Assembly (NCBI GenBank): GCA_035720425.1
Contig: DASTOB010000020.1
Location: forward strand, 1 to 14,044
Source: DASTOB01 sp035720425
GTDB taxonomy: Bacteria; Chloroflexota; Limnocylindria; Limnocylindrales; CSP1-4
Direction: 5' to 3'
DNA: 14,044 bases
Shown here: one piece after another, positions 13,952-14,044 of the stretch
Layout of the letters: each line of letters starts with the position of its first letter
How positions within the stretch are numbered: position 1 is the stretch's first letter
Made by a program: the position numbers and the translations under genes
The notes under the pieces: model-generated
Seen by the model: the letters and a program-made list of their open reading frames with translations, nothing else
Told to the model about the DNA's origin: nothing
Database searches by the model: none

Positions 13952-13961
13952 CCGGTCGTCT

Positions 13962-13978
13962 GGCCGGCCCGGCCGGCC
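13962..13978. terminator. GGCCGG/CCGGCC hairpin between convergent genes
   Basis: GGCCGG at 13962-13967 can pair with CCGGCC at 13973-13978 over a 5-nt loop, 11 bp after the RidA-like stop and just after the stop of the minus-strand small peptide gene. It is symmetrical, so it could serve both transcripts. No U-tract follows. Confidence 0.4.
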
Positions 13979-13984
13979 GATCCG

Positions 13985-14044
13985 TCAGCCGAGGTTCATG
14001 GCCCGCGCCAGCGCGACGACCGCCACGGCGGCGACGATACCGAG
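13985..14044 (-). CDS. C-terminal end of a second tiny membrane peptide (runs off the window)
   Basis: On the minus strand, the last 60 bases read in frame as LGIVAAVAVVALARAMNLG and a TGA (13987-13985). This matches the pattern of the 32-residue peptide at 10013-10111: a (V/L)GIV start of the hydrophobic run, an Arg at the membrane edge and a C-terminal NLG. The start and ribosome binding site lie beyond the right edge, so length is unknown and it could instead be the tail of a larger protein. It is followed by the GGCCGG hairpin. Confidence 0.35.
   Translation of the reverse strand, partial: LGIVAAVAVVALARAMNLG

Overview
This is a very GC-rich window (roughly 70% or more, judged by eye) from a bacterial chromosome. 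Genes are densely packed, with several start/stop overlaps. The Lhr-Nei2 gene pair, the high GC and several starts that look leaderless fit an actinobacterium or a high-GC Chloroflexota lineage such as Limnocylindria/Ellin6529. Nothing here fixes the phylum, so this placement is an inference. I see no phage, insertion sequence, tRNA, rRNA or CRISPR.

Left part (1-3542): the 3' end of an Lhr-type DNA helicase runs by a 1-nt overlap into a Nei-type DNA glycosylase. That gene overlaps a 94-residue protein of unknown function by 4 nt. This is a translationally coupled DNA-repair unit. Nine bases later comes a stand-alone class II (Ntn) glutamine amidotransferase with its own -10-like box. Middle part (3543-5957): an SLC45/GPH-like MFS sugar transporter and a short GT87-like polytopic membrane protein.

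Right part (6222-13951): a cyanophycin locus. Cyanophycinase (cphB) and a full-length cyanophycin synthetase (cphA: N domain, ATP-grasp, Mur-ligase domain) form a bicistron. Facing them on the minus strand is a second CphA-like protein that keeps the N-terminal module and the Mur-ligase domain but has no ATP-grasp domain. Divergent from it is an M20 metallopeptidase of the carboxypeptidase G2 type, whose stop overlaps the start of a RidA-superfamily gene. A working model is that CphA makes the Asp-Arg polymer and CphB cuts it to beta-Asp-Arg dipeptides. The M20 enzyme could split dipeptides. The ATP-grasp-less paralogue may do only the side-chain ligation, or act on a different substrate. The last two roles are inference.

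Non-coding structure: five gene starts have a TANNNT-like box 7-9 nt before the start codon, suggesting leaderless transcripts. The convergent cphA/mur-like interval (9949-10424) holds a tiny unlisted membrane-peptide gene with a strong ribosome binding site, GC-rich hairpins and a three-copy 51-bp tandem repeat in which each copy can fold as a hairpin. A second tiny membrane peptide with a similar C-terminus runs off the right edge of the window.
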